Source of the DNA: Bigelowiella natans CCMP2755
Lineage: Eukaryota > Cercozoa > Chlorarachniophyceae
Assembly (NCBI GenBank): GCA_000320545.1
Contig: ADNK01001279.1
Coordinates: 91,456 to 155,455, forward strand
Length of the DNA stretch: 64,000 nucleotides
Direction of reading: 5' to 3'
Position 1 is the stretch's first letter; every line of letters starts with the position of its first letter. Below the pieces are notes generated by a model that had not been told where the DNA came from, searched no databases, and worked only from the letters and a program-made list of their open reading frames with translations. The position numbers were made by a program, and so were the translations under genes. This document shows, piece after piece, positions 49,111-60,105 of the stretch.

Positions 49111-49626
49111 TCATGACGCCCCCTCATCTTCGTTTTGCTGTTTATAGTATGAGGGAACATTCCATTTTTTGGTTGGTAGCGTTTCTATCTCCTCTTTAGA
49201 TATCTTTCCTTCCTTAAGGAGTTCTTTTGCTATTGAGTAGTCGAGGGGAAGGTGGTTTCTAAGGTAACTTCTTTGTTGTTCTTCTGTTTTGAGTTCCTTA
49301 ACACCGGTGAATGGTTCCATAACTCTGATTCTCCTGGATTGTTTGATAGGTGTCCATCTAATCATGTCCTCGTCTGCCTTGAACGACTTATCCACCTCCT
49401 TCAGTACTGAAGGTGAGCTTTGCACCCGAAATTTGAAGAAATTCCCATAGTAGTTGTATTTAGTGTGTGCTCGCATTCTATATGGGAGGGGTCGTGGCCC
49501 CAAGTTATCTATTCCTCGCACAAGCCCACCACTTCGCAACACAATGCCTGATGCTTTCTTGAAAATTCGAGAATATGTCTCAGATCCCGCCACCTTAGCG
49601 ATACATAGAATATCGTATGCAGGCAT
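49111..49626 (-). CDS. MRPS6: Mitochondrial small-subunit ribosomal protein bS6m
   Basis: Part of the small subunit of the mitochondrial ribosome, where bS6 sits at the platform beside bS18. The frame is 171 residues and intronless. It starts MPAYDILCIAKVAGSETYSR, the typical MPxYDxxC(I/L)xK opening of the family. It continues with KKASGIVLRSGGLVRGIDN and LGPRPLPYRMRAHTKYNYYG, matching the loop and the LGxRxLxYR strand of S6. A C-terminal extension of about 75 residues (RWTPIKQSRRIRVMEPFTG and a Lys/Glu-rich helical tail) goes beyond the bacterial length and is usual in mitochondrial versions. The start fits the family exactly. No cleavable presequence is seen, as is common for this protein. 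The alternative, a plastid bS6, is less likely given the opening. Confidence 0.88.
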   Translation of the reverse strand: MPAYDILCIAKVAGSETYSRIFKKASGIVLRSGGLVRGIDNLGPRPLPYRMRAHTKYNYYGNFFKFRVQSSPSVLKEVDKSFKADEDMIRWTPIKQSRRIRVMEPFTGVKELKTEEQQRSYLRNHLPLDYSIAKELLKEGKISKEEIETLPTKKWNVPSYYKQQNEDEGAS

Positions 49627-49945
49627 TGGCTTATAAAAATGCTATGCTTCTCGCTCCGCTTTTCTATGTAGTCCACGAGAGGGGGGTGGGCCTGCTTGCA
49701 CGGAGTTTCCAGTTGTTATTAACGTAAGCCGTCCATTTCTTTATTGCGACATGCTATGAAACGAGAACGCACTAGGTAAACTGCTGTAATATATATTGTC
49801 GCAAAAGAGCAACGGCATAGTAATACAGTATTTTCCAGAGCTAAATGCTGCTGAGATATGTCTGAATTTCTTCTCTGCCACCGGTGCCCCTCTCAAAATG
49901 CTCACAACCGAGCCTAGAAGCTTCTACTTTGGGGGTTGAGCGATA
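49627..49945. other. Divergent intergenic region
   Basis: About 320 bases between the bS6m start (-) and the methyltransferase start (+). It probably serves as promoter for both. No gene or repeat is seen. Confidence 0.5.
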
Positions 49946-51169
49946 ATGGTGGCAATCATAATGCTGCGCCTACTACTAATAAATTTGATGATGCTTCGAC
50001 TTTTGGTGGAGTCGTCGTCTCATAGCTACTACTACCCCCCTCGCACGAACTACAAGGCAGCAGTGGGGAGCGGACTGAATGCAGCGGCAGATCTTCACCA
50101 ATCCTCTTCTTCCTCTTCTTCTTTTACTCTTCGTAAGCATCGTCGCCGTCATCATAATCATCATCATCATCATCATCAGTTGCAACAACTACAGAGAAAC
50201 CAGTATAGCAGCAGCAGCAGCAGCAGCAGTATGAATCGTAGCAGCAGGCGTGTTCGACGACGACACGAGGTTGTGCGTTTGGTTGGTGGATTAATAGCAG
50301 TGGTATCTGTATTATTGCAGCAGCTTTTTATTCCTCCCAAATCTGCGATATCTGGTATACCAAACCCTAAATTCTATGCCTTCTTCTTCTTCTTCTTCTT
50401 CTCCTTCTTCTTTATTGTTGTTTAAGAAGTTAACTGCGGGAAGAGGGGGGAGGATAAAAATCCACAAGAATATGAAGCACTACCATTTAAGTAGCATGTC
50501 TTGATCCTTAGGCGAAGAAGATTGGGGATGGAGCAGCACTACCAGTAGCAGCAGCTCTTTGCCACAGTTTGCACAACGACGACGCCTCACGAACCGAGAC
50601 AGCAGCAGCTTTTTCACCCGTGCTACTATTCCAGAGCCTAATCAAAACTATGCAGCCACTCAGGATACCTTCGTAAGTGTTGGCAGGGTAATGATTATAA
50701 TTCGTAGACAGCAAGAATTCCATTAAAACCGTCGTAAGTATGTAGTTGTAAATGGACCATTTTATTGTTAATACTATTTTGATAGCCAACTTAAATTCAT
50801 GTGATTCTAAGGTGTATGAAACCATTGAGGCGACTCTTGCACCACAGAAAATCGTAGGTAGTTAATAAGTTAGAAAGTAGGGGTGATTCTTACAGTTATT
50901 ATGTAATGTTGACGGTGCTTCTTACAGTTATTATGTAATGTTGACGGTTGACATCATTATTGCACATAGTACGTTCTTTTTCTTCTAAATCTCGAATCTC
51001 ATCACAGGAGAGACAAGATCCAAACTGCTGTTAGAAAATGTTGGTGATGATGCAAACAACCCCACCACCACCACCACCATCCCAAGCAGCAGCAGCAGCA
51101 GCAGCACTACTACTACTACTTCTTCGACTACCATTGCTACCAACATGAGAGCTCTAGATCTTGGCGCAG

Positions 51170-51203
<34 letters not shown>

Positions 51204-52550
51204 GATATTGATGATGGATGTGCTGCGCCACATCGAGTGATATCCATCATAAACAACGACGACGTCATAATTATCCTGTTTAATGATAATCCTGCTGATG
51301 ACAACTACAAATCTGATATCAGCAATAAGCACCCGTTGTTCGTATCGGCATATATTAGGTGCTGGAATGAGTACGCAAACATTATGGAACCTGGGGTTAG
51401 TAGTTGCACGTTATACCCTTTACAATGATGATAATGATGATGATCATGATGATGATGTGTTAGAGGAGAAGGAGGTGGAGGATGCATCAAGTAAATACAA
51501 TAAATACTCATTTGCATTATCATCACCATCATTATCATGAGAACCATCATCAGTATCACTATGATGACCTCCTCCTCCTCCTACTACTACTGCCATCTGC
51601 CGTATTGATCATAGATATCGAGACATTGTTGCAGTTGATCAATCAAGGGAGGCTTGGGACACGTATGTTGGTAGGAATATTAGTAGTATTTTGTTGTAGT
51701 AGTAGTAGCATTTGTTGTTGTTGTGGTAGTAGCAATGTCACATAGCAGTTGTAGCAGCAAGAACAAGCACATTAGGGATAGTAATTTGCCTTAATCAACC
51801 AAACGCCTTCCTCGTTTGTTTTTATTATAACATTAGCATCTCAGCCCCCAACTGTCAAGTTCTTCCACCTTACTGACGAAGAATTTTTGGAAGCTTTTCA
51901 TCAACAACAGCAGTATCAGAAGCAGCAGCAAGGTGATCGTTGTCAAGACGATTACCCTTCTGATTGTCTCAATTTTGGGTATGAAAGATTCGATGCAGTC
52001 GTCGTTAACTTTGCCATCAATCCAAAGAAGGGAGAGGAATTAAGTAGAAAGTTGTTGAAACCCAACGGAAGGCTCTTAGCCCCGGTACATCACTAGCAAG
52101 TGTTTGATTATACTCCTGTTAGGAAATGAAAGATATAAAATTGTAAGATCATTATACTAGAACAACTGCTAAATGCTCATAGGAGCAGAGATCTATGATG
52201 GAAACATGAATGACTGGTATTGAGATTTGTATAACATGGTCATGATGATGATTACTCAGGTTAACAATATACCCGACTATTGGTTTGAGCAAAACTTCTT
52301 ACTATATGACTGCAAAGGAAGAGTTCTAAGCAAGTAAGTAGTAGCAATCATTGGAAGATAACCATCATGCTTGTGCTGCTCGTCTTATCATCCCCTTGAG
52401 GCAGTTATCAACTCTCTGTTCTTCATGTTGAATGACTAGGAATGTGGATTTTTTGTTCCAGCCTGACGTGACTGACGGTTCTTGCCAGGTAGATAGTGCT
52501 GACATTGCTTGTAACATTTTTCTTCTTTGTCTGTCTTTAGATTGAACCTT
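49946..52550 (+). CDS. Protein-isoaspartate-methyltransferase-like protein with N-terminal leader
   Basis: A SAM-dependent methyltransferase built from about eight exons. Exon 1 (49946-50354) opens with a hydrophobic leader (IIMLRLLLINLMMLRLLV), then a Ser/His/Arg-rich stretch and a second hydrophobic segment (LVGGLIAVVSVLLQQLFIPP). Exon 2 (50514-50669) gives YAATQDTF. The next two give YETIEATLAPQKIVG and TRSKLLLENVGDD followed by a Thr/Ser tract. MRALDLGA joins AGMSTQTLWNLG (51351), the SAM-binding loop. YRDIVAVDQSREAWD (51600) gives the acidic strand-2 residue. SQPPTVKFFHLTDEEFLEAF and FDAVVVNFAINPKKGEE, then KLLKPNGRLLAP (to 52085), give the rest of the Rossmann core. VNNIPDYWFEQNFLLYDCKG (52260) follows. 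The GxxxPNGRLLxP strand is like PCMT-type enzymes. The exact 3' end is uncertain (a TGA near 52550 or a little later). The leader suggests an organelle or secretory location. The substrate is not proven. Confidence 0.65.
50887..50947 (+). repeat. 32-bp tandem duplication in an intron
   Basis: Two copies of a unit beginning TTCTTACAGTTATTATGTAA, 32 bases apart, with near-perfect identity. Each contains a TTACAG that could act as a splice acceptor. Confidence 0.85.
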
Positions 52551-53618
52551 GTCAAATGAAGCAGCATGTTTGTTGCTTTGATAAGAAAGTTTGATTACGT
52601 ATCAAACCTTGAATCCTAATCATTAGGGAATCTGGTGTGCAAGGAAATTGATCGATCGATATTAACCACTCGATCTAAGTGTGAGGGTGATCATTGATGT
52701 GGTGCATGCGCTGCGTGCAATTTGCAAGTAATCTACAACTCTTTGTGGTATTGTGAACCATGTGTGCGTTTCATATTTGCACGCCGGCCACCTGTGTACC
52801 TGACTGCCATGACCACAGCACATCTCGATCGCATCGTGTTGAACTTGCATGCCACGTTCAATGTGAGACATGGCAAACCACGTTGGCGCGCATTGCATCG
52901 ATCGGCCGATGTATTACATACGTGCAGGCATGCCAAAAATCAATGCTCCGCAAGTCAGTTCATGCGTATTCATTGCTCGCGCGATTTTGCGCTGCATAGC
53001 ATTGGTACTGCGTGCGCATGGCTTTTGTTGTTGGCAATGAGCGCACGTCGGGTCGTATGTGGCTACTACGCTAGTACGTACGCGGCATGCATGCAACAAC
53101 ATGCCGTGTATAGCGCGCGTGCCGCCATGCTAGCATGTACATCTAGACATGCGGTATAATGGCACGCAAATTGCATAACACGTTATAACGTATGCGACGC
53201 ATATCGTGCTTGTTATGCCGGCATCGATTGTTGAATGCAATAATGCGTGGTGATCGTGCCGAACTCCCACAAAATGAACATTGCAATGGCACCGCTAGCG
53301 CTAGCTTGTCATCATAAGTAGCTGACATTTTGCAGCTGCTGGACCATTGTTGACAATAATGCGTGCAATTTTTCAACTCATGCATCGCAACGCATGCATT
53401 AGAGACTTTTGTGTATCTTTATCATCCGGGATGAATAAGTCTTGTTTCCATGTTTGCATTGCTTCATACGTGATGGACATACAGGCATTTACAACATCAT
53501 GTTGCATCTACATGACACATTAACCACGTACGTACAAGAGTGCTTACTTGCAGTGATTTTGTGATCGTGAGGGCCAGGGAAGTGCAGATATTTTGTATTA
53601 TCTAATTTTATTTACAAT
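52551..53618. other. Intergenic palindrome-rich island
   Basis: No gene is seen. It is dense in GCATGC, TGCATG, GCGCGC, GTACGT and CATGCA words, and lacks microsatellites. Open frames occur on both strands without family signal. Confidence 0.55.
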
Positions 53619-54813
53619 TTATAGCTTTGCCCTTGGAGCTCCATTTTCCTCTTTACTATCATCTTTTTCTTTGGTGCCACGGTCTTTTCCAGAAGTTGTG
53701 ACTTTATCTTTTTCATTTACCAAAAATCCCGGTAGATCACTAATTTCTCTCAAAAGTAATTTGCGGGCTTTTAAGAGCTCCTTCGCTGCGTTAGCAAATA
53801 TGCTTGCCAACTCTTTTTCAGAGGTACCGAATTTGAGTTTTTCAGCTATGTATTGCATCTGCCCCTTCACACGCCAGGCTTTATGACGGGCATACTCGAG
53901 ATTAGCTACATCGTCTGGATCATCAAACTGATCTCGAAACGCAACGAGGCGAGTCCTATCGTCCGCAAAAACATTTCTATTCGAAAAGGACTGAACGAAG
54001 GAGATACGGGGTCCTCTCGCCTTCAGAACTGGGGTAACTGAGTGCAGGATCTTCGAGCCCTGCATGAAGACGCAGTAACCTGCCCCCTTATAGTTAACAG
54101 TTTCAACTTTGGATTTTGGGACTCCCTTCACCATGAGATCATCGAAGAATTTCCCCGTGGCGTCAGCCATCTGCAATACCTGTAGTTCTCCCCCATCCAT
54201 GTCTGTCATGTCACTTAAGATAAGAACGCACACATAGTCTGTGCTGTCAACATGCCATTGGTCCACAGCTCTACCAGCTCCTGGCTCTCCAAAATTTGTA
54301 TGGCCATGGTTCATAATTCCATTGTGGGGAGATAGGGGTTGAAGTGAGAGATCTGCAAAAATTTTGTTGACCTCAGGGTTAAACGTGAAGTCACGCACCC
54401 ATTTCGAGAGGTAGCCAAGTCCACGAAGACACTTGTTGCGCTCATTTTGTTTAAGATGAGCATCTTTGTACCTCATAACGATCGATTCTGGACGGGAAAA
54501 GAGTGTGAGAAAAGTTATGATACTTGAGTAAAGGCAGCAGATCATACAAAATCGAATACTTACTTAGTATTCGAGTGCCTTCATCTGAAAGCAAACGAAA
54601 GGGGCGCGTATAAGCTATCCCAGGGAAGTTCCTTTGAATCTCCGGCGAGTAGGGAAATGGAACATCTTTGAACTCCAAAGTTTTTACGTGTGACGGTGGT
54701 TCATACTGTAAATGACGCCTTAAGTCAAAAGGCACATCTTCCAAGTCCATCTTGAACTCTACTGGGTTCATGTTTGGTGGTGACAGCGCATCTGCAACAA
54801 ATTTTCTCGACAT
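53619..54813 (-). CDS. Fe(II)/2-oxoglutarate-dependent dioxygenase
   Basis: The enzyme would couple oxidation of a substrate to decarboxylation of 2-oxoglutarate. Two exons, 54564-54813 and 53619-54487, join in phase to 372 residues. The start is the ATG giving MSRKFVADALSPPNMNPVEF. The N-terminal 85 residues are helical and polar. The jelly-roll core carries the iron-binding triad in QWHVDSTDYVCVLILSD (His and Asp of HxD) and KILHSVTPVL (distal His), and the 2-oxoglutarate arginine in GPRISFVQSF. All four residues are present. MDGGELQVLQ lies between them, as in related uncharacterised fungal and algal proteins. The tail is rich in Lys, Glu and Asp. The substrate is unknown. It is divergent to the trimethylamine monooxygenase gene, 640 bases away, which may mean shared control. 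Confidence 0.85.
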
Positions 54814-55455
54814 CGTCGTCTTAGCTCCAGTCCGTCGGCTTGTTTGTAGCAACAAAGGAATTATATTGATGTTAATACGAAATACAAGCAAGGTCTATGC
54901 AGTGGTTGTAACGCCGTGGTAACTGCCGACGCATGATATTTCATCATCATCACATGATGTAATTAATCTTAACCTTCGTCGTCATGGAGCTACGACAGCA
55001 ACGATTAGTCTATGTTTTGTCAGTACGACATCATGAAAATGCAGATAGAATGCAACAATGCAAACTAAATAATCAAATAGGATTTCCATCATTTATTTAT
55101 TTATGTTTATTTATTTATTTATTTATTACTCCGAGAAAAATAAAACAACTTTCATCTTTACAGTACTGACAGTACTCACACATCAAAAATGGAGACATGG
55201 CAAAAACAACATGCGACATCAAAAAGCTCCACGATTCGATGGTTTAATTCCCATTTAATTATTCGGCAAATAGTAGCACATTTGCTGTATCTAAATGTGT
55301 TACATCCGATAGATCTACACACATCGCTGTAGACCTACACAGATATCCACGAGGGAGGAGGAGGACCACCACCACCACCACCACCACCACCACCACCACC
55401 ACCACAGAACACCATCAGCATAGCAGTGGAAAAGATAATCGAAACCAGCATCATT
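54814..55455. promoter_or_regulatory. Divergent promoter region between dioxygenase and monooxygenase
   Basis: About 640 bases. It holds a TTTA-type run at 55093-55127 and a CCA trinucleotide run at 55365-55405, just before the monooxygenase ATG. No gene is seen. Confidence 0.5.
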
Positions 55456-56844
55456 ATGGCCACAGAAAAGTCGAGAAAGCGTCGTGTTTGCATCATCGGA
55501 GCCGGTCCTAGTGGACTAGCTGTTCTCCGTGCATTTCGTTCAGAGGAAAGCAAGCTCAAGGAAGGAGAGGCTATGCCTGAGCTTGTCTGCTATGAGAAGC
55601 AATCTGACTGGGGTGGGCTTTGGAACTACAGTTGGAGGACTGGGTTGGATGAGAATGGAGAGAAGGTTCATGGAAGCATGTACCGCTACCTGTGGTCTAA
55701 TGGGCCGAAGGAATGTCTAGAATTTGCTGATTACAGCTTCGAAAAGCACTTCGGCAAAGCAATCCCTTCTTATCCCCCCCGCCCCGTCCTCTTCGACTAT
55801 ATTAAGGGTCGTGTGGAGAAGTGTGATGTCCGCAAGTTTGTTCGATTCAACACGGCGGTACATAGATGTGACTATGATGAGAAATCAGGGAAATTTACGG
55901 TCGTAGCTCAGGATTATGGAAAGAAAGAAACTATCAAGGAAGAATTTGATAACGTTGTGGTGTGTGTTGGACATTTCTCAACGCCAAATGTGCCTTATTT
56001 CCCTGGGTTCGAGAGCTTTAAGGGCCGTGTGCTCCATGCCCACGATTTCAGGGATGCTGTTGAATTCAAAGGTAAAAGGGTCTTGATTGTAGGTGCGAGT
56101 TATTCTGCTGAAGATATTGGAAGCCAATGCTATAAATATGGGGCAAAGGAAATTATCTGCAGCTACAGAACCGCTCCCATGCCATACAAATGGCCAAAGG
56201 AATTCAAGACAGTGCCTTTATTGACCAAGGTTACTGGACATACTGCTCACTTCAAGGACGGCAGCTCACATGAGATTGATGCTGTTATCTTGTGTACTGG
56301 GTACCTTCACAGCTTTCCCTTCCTGTCAGACAAGAATCTTCGCCTTGAGACTGCAAACCGTCTCTGGCCTCTTGGGTTGTACCGTGGCATCGTTTGGGAA
56401 AAGAATCCCAAATTGTTTTACATTGGAATGCAAGATCAGTGGTACACTTTTAATATGTTCGATGCACAGGCATGGCTTGCAAGAGATTTCATCCTGGGTC
56501 GCCAGAAGATCCCTTCCTTGGATGACATGCAGAAGAACAGCGCTGAATGGAGAAATAAGGAAGAGAAAGCAGATACAGCTAAAAAACAAATCCTGTATCA
56601 AGGTGCATACGTGAAGGATCTTATGAAGGACACCAACTACCCTAAGTTTGACGTAGACAAGGTGAATGAGGTATTCCTTCACTGGAAGCATGACAAAATG
56701 GATAGCATCATGGGATACCGTGATGTCTCTTACCCTTCGGTCCTAACAGGAACACCTTCTCCCAAACACCATACCAAGTGGATTGATGCACTCGATGATT
56801 CACTTGAGTGCTACCTTGGAGCTCCAGAGAAGGAAAATCTCTAA
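55456..56844 (+). CDS. Bacterial-type trimethylamine monooxygenase (flavin-containing monooxygenase)
   Basis: The enzyme would use FAD, NADPH and oxygen to turn trimethylamine into trimethylamine N-oxide. A single exon of 462 residues begins [20 protein letters not shown], with the FAD GxGxxG loop. Then come [39 protein letters not shown] and [19 protein letters not shown]. The FMO signature FxGxxxHxxx(F/Y) is [11 protein letters not shown]. The NADPH loop is [14 protein letters not shown], and the ATGY-type motif is [13 protein letters not shown]. These blocks are the ones I associate with bacterial Tmm of marine Alphaproteobacteria, and they seem closer to that than to animal or plant FMOs. 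The end fits at about the usual 450-460 residues. The gene is intronless among intron-rich neighbours. No transit peptide is seen, so it is probably cytosolic. TMAO is an osmolyte and stabiliser in marine cells. Confidence 0.9.
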   Translation: MATEKSRKRRVCIIGAGPSGLAVLRAFRSEESKLKEGEAMPELVCYEKQSDWGGLWNYSWRTGLDENGEKVHGSMYRYLWSNGPKECLEFADYSFEKHFGKAIPSYPPRPVLFDYIKGRVEKCDVRKFVRFNTAVHRCDYDEKSGKFTVVAQDYGKKETIKEEFDNVVVCVGHFSTPNVPYFPGFESFKGRVLHAHDFRDAVEFKGKRVLIVGASYSAEDIGSQCYKYGAKEIICSYRTAPMPYKWPKEFKTVPLLTKVTGHTAHFKDGSSHEIDAVILCTGYLHSFPFLSDKNLRLETANRLWPLGLYRGIVWEKNPKLFYIGMQDQWYTFNMFDAQAWLARDFILGRQKIPSLDDMQKNSAEWRNKEEKADTAKKQILYQGAYVKDLMKDTNYPKFDVDKVNEVFLHWKHDKMDSIMGYRDVSYPSVLTGTPSPKHHTKWIDALDDSLECYLGAPEKENL

Positions 56845-57778
56845 ATTTGATAACAAGATCTGACCCCCTGCCACTGTGCGAAGAAGGCATTCGTCAGCTA
56901 ACAGAGAACGCCAGTAATCATGCATGCAATCGCTATTAAATCTTGTTATTCGTGACTAAGAAATTTCGCTGGCAATAAGATACATTCGATTTCAAAACTC
57001 TCGCAGATAGCAGAAATTTGAACGCTATGATTTGCCCATAATAGCATAGCAGCTGAATGTTGCGTCGTATATAGAAAACACGACAGCGTTCACATTACGC
57101 ATCCCGAATAATAGACACAGCAATACACAATATATATTATATTATATATATAGTGTATTGCATGTCTATCATCCGACGACATGCAAGACGCATTCATCAT
57201 TATCGCGAATGCATCATACACATTATGCTAGCCTGCAGCAGCATCTGGCCCAAGTGTCTAGGTGCATGCGCTGCGTGTGTGACTAGCCTGTGATTAACTA
57301 GATGAGCTAGTACATGCTATATCTCGCTATGCATGCTAGCATGCTGTACGTAGCATGTATATCGCATTCTACGGTACATCAGACATGATAATCATGCCTG
57401 GCTGCGCCACGCCGCACACTAGCACACTGGTGCGCATGAGATACTAAATTGTGCAGGCCAATTTTTGCATGTCGTACGCTCGCGCCGGCTCGCATGAACA
57501 TGGCTAGATAGTCCTAATGCCCAATAATAACGCAGGCACATATTCTGCTCTTCATGTGATGTCAAGTAACAGAATCGGATGTTAGTAGTGTGACATGCTG
57601 CACGCAATCAAGGCGATGGCTGTGATGACCCATGCATCCCAAGCGAAGTACAGCTACCGTGAGTGACACATACAGCAATAGGCCACGATGCGTCATACAT
57701 GCAAACATATAGAGTTTTTTCATGCTGAGAATGGCATTTTCTCATGCAATTCTTCATAAACTCATTATGTAATTCTTA
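56845..57778. other. Intergenic palindrome-rich island
   Basis: No gene is seen. It contains AT-palindromic sequence at 57129-57165 (TATATATTATATTATATATA) flanked by CAATACAC and GTGTATTG, so that the whole is a long imperfect palindrome. After that, GCATGC, CTAGC and TGCATG words recur to about 57700. Confidence 0.5.
57122..57162. repeat. Long AT palindrome with matched CAATACAC arms
   Basis: CAATACACA at 57121-57129 pairs with TGTGTATTG-like sequence (TAGTGTATTG) at 57151-57160, with a self-complementary TATA tract between, so the whole could form a cruciform. Confidence 0.55.
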
Positions 57779-57986
57779 GACAGCAGCCGCTTGTTCATAC
57801 TCCCAACTTGAATTATTTGGCAATCCGACCTTGCTCGCAGAATGAGCACCTCTTGTGACTTGATTTTTAATGGAATCTTCATCAGGCGTAGCTAGGTCTA
57901 TAACACGGACACGATGACTCCCAGGTTCAGCTACATAAACCTGCATGATTGCCCAATAATTTGAACAAAGTACTACTAAGAAGCTG

Positions 57987-58023
<37 letters not shown>

Positions 58024-59813
58024 TTATAAATATTTCTTCATGTGTGAGGATGAAGAAGACAAAAATCAGAGTTATTACATACATAGTATGTGTGTATATC
58101 ACGTAATATATATATATATATATATATATAATACTGCATATAAAGTTATATCTAATTGAGAATGAATCACCCCAATACTACTACTACTACTGCTACCATG
58201 GCTACTACTACAGTGCTTGATACTACCCTTCCAGATTTGAAGTCACGTGCAATGCCAGAAGGTCTGATGAAGCGTGCAAGCTCTGTGCTGCCGTCTGTGA
58301 ACTGATGATGATGATGATGGTGATGATGATGTGCTGCCGTCTGTGAACTGATGATGATGATGATGATGATGACGGTGATGATGGTGGCGATATTAATCAT
58401 ATGGAAGTAAACGCTATGGAAAAGTTGTGGTTATACAAGTTATATAAAACGTTTTTAAGTTACAGGGTGTCTGATGAATGGTACTATCGTCGCCCTCCTA
58501 GTAGCCCTGTTGTTGGTGACAATCTCACCCAACTGGCCATTCTTATTATTATTATTATCAGCAGCAGCTTCCGCAACTTTTACTGAAGTAGCAATAGTAG
58601 GAGGAGCACCAGCAAACGTGCTGACTAGTACAAAGCCATGAATGTGCCTGATTATTATCAGAAGAACTCTCACTCACTCAACCACTTGCTCATCTATCGA
58701 CGTCGTAGCAGATAATCATTATTATTATTATCAAGTCGCTCACTACCATATACATATATATTGAGGATAAGGCATATTATCACAGCTTGTACAACACCAG
58801 CAAGCACCTAATGGCGTCGTTATCTGAATCAGCAAAGTAGATGTTCTTCTCCATATCCATAGCAATTCCAACTGGGGTGTTGATTCTTGCATCCTTTATC
58901 AACGAAGAGTCGTAGTACCTTAAAACAACAAAGAGCGATTATTATACATTATCTATAGGCACTCATACAACATCAACAACAACAAACAATCAACCCCCTT
59001 TTTTTTCACAACATCATCTACTGGAATAATACCATCTTTGTGAATTCCTTTCTAAAGGCAAACACGTAGTAATAATAACAACAACGACACTGTCATGCTC
59101 AGCATCATCATCATCAGAAGGAGTTAGATGTTCTAATACATTGATAATATCAATAATGAATATCACCCACCCTGGGTTATGCTCTTTAGTGACAGTTTCA
59201 GTCTGAGAAGAAAGAAGGTGATCATCATGATGAAGGAGAAACTACTGTTGATGTTCATTTTTAATAACAGTGAAGAAGGTATCCTTTTCATCATCCTCAT
59301 CCTCATCAACACCACCACCACCACCACCACCACCACCACCACCATGTCCTCTTGTTCCTTCCTGCCTCTTGTGCAGTTGTGAGTATATATTACGTAGCAC
59401 CCACCTCGTATAAGAATTCTGAGTTTGGAAATCTGTCATATGGATCTTGCCTATTCCTCCACATAGAGTTGTCCCTGGGAAGGAGCAGTACCAATTACAA
59501 TATGATCATCCACTAGAATCAACGATATTTTCCATCTCTATACGCCATTTATCAGCTTCAACATTATCGTTAAACATCATCATCGTCATTATCATCATCA
59601 TCATATGTTATTGTTTGTTTGTTTGTTTGTTTCTCTGCTATATCATCATCTTCGTAGTAGTACTTTGGAACTGCTTTTATCCTACGGATACTGTTTGCAG
59701 CAGGGTCTGTCACGAACACATCCTAGTAGTAGTAGTAGAAATAGTAGTAGTATAACGATTGGATTGTACGTAGAGGGAGGAGGAGGAGATGAACCCAATC
59801 ATTATCGTCATCA

Positions 59814-59846
<33 letters not shown>

Positions 59847-60069
59847 GTACTACTACATTTAAGTACTAACGTGTTTTGGTTATTTTTCGTTACCCCTGTG
59901 TGCGTAGCTGCTATACCAAATAATGTCAGAAATTCAGCTTCGATCTGATGGGTGCGGCAGCAGCAGCAGAAATAACAACAACAAGAAGAGGAGGAGGAGG
60001 GGGGGGGGAGGAGGAGTAACGGTAGGAAGAAGAAGAAGAAGAAGAAGAAGTAAAGCAGGCTTGCACTTC

Positions 60070-60105
<36 letters not shown>

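Noticed and set aside
52722-53159. 145-codon open frame on +
   Set aside because: Cys/His/Ala-rich translation of GCATGC-type sequence, mirrored on the other strand; no family signal.
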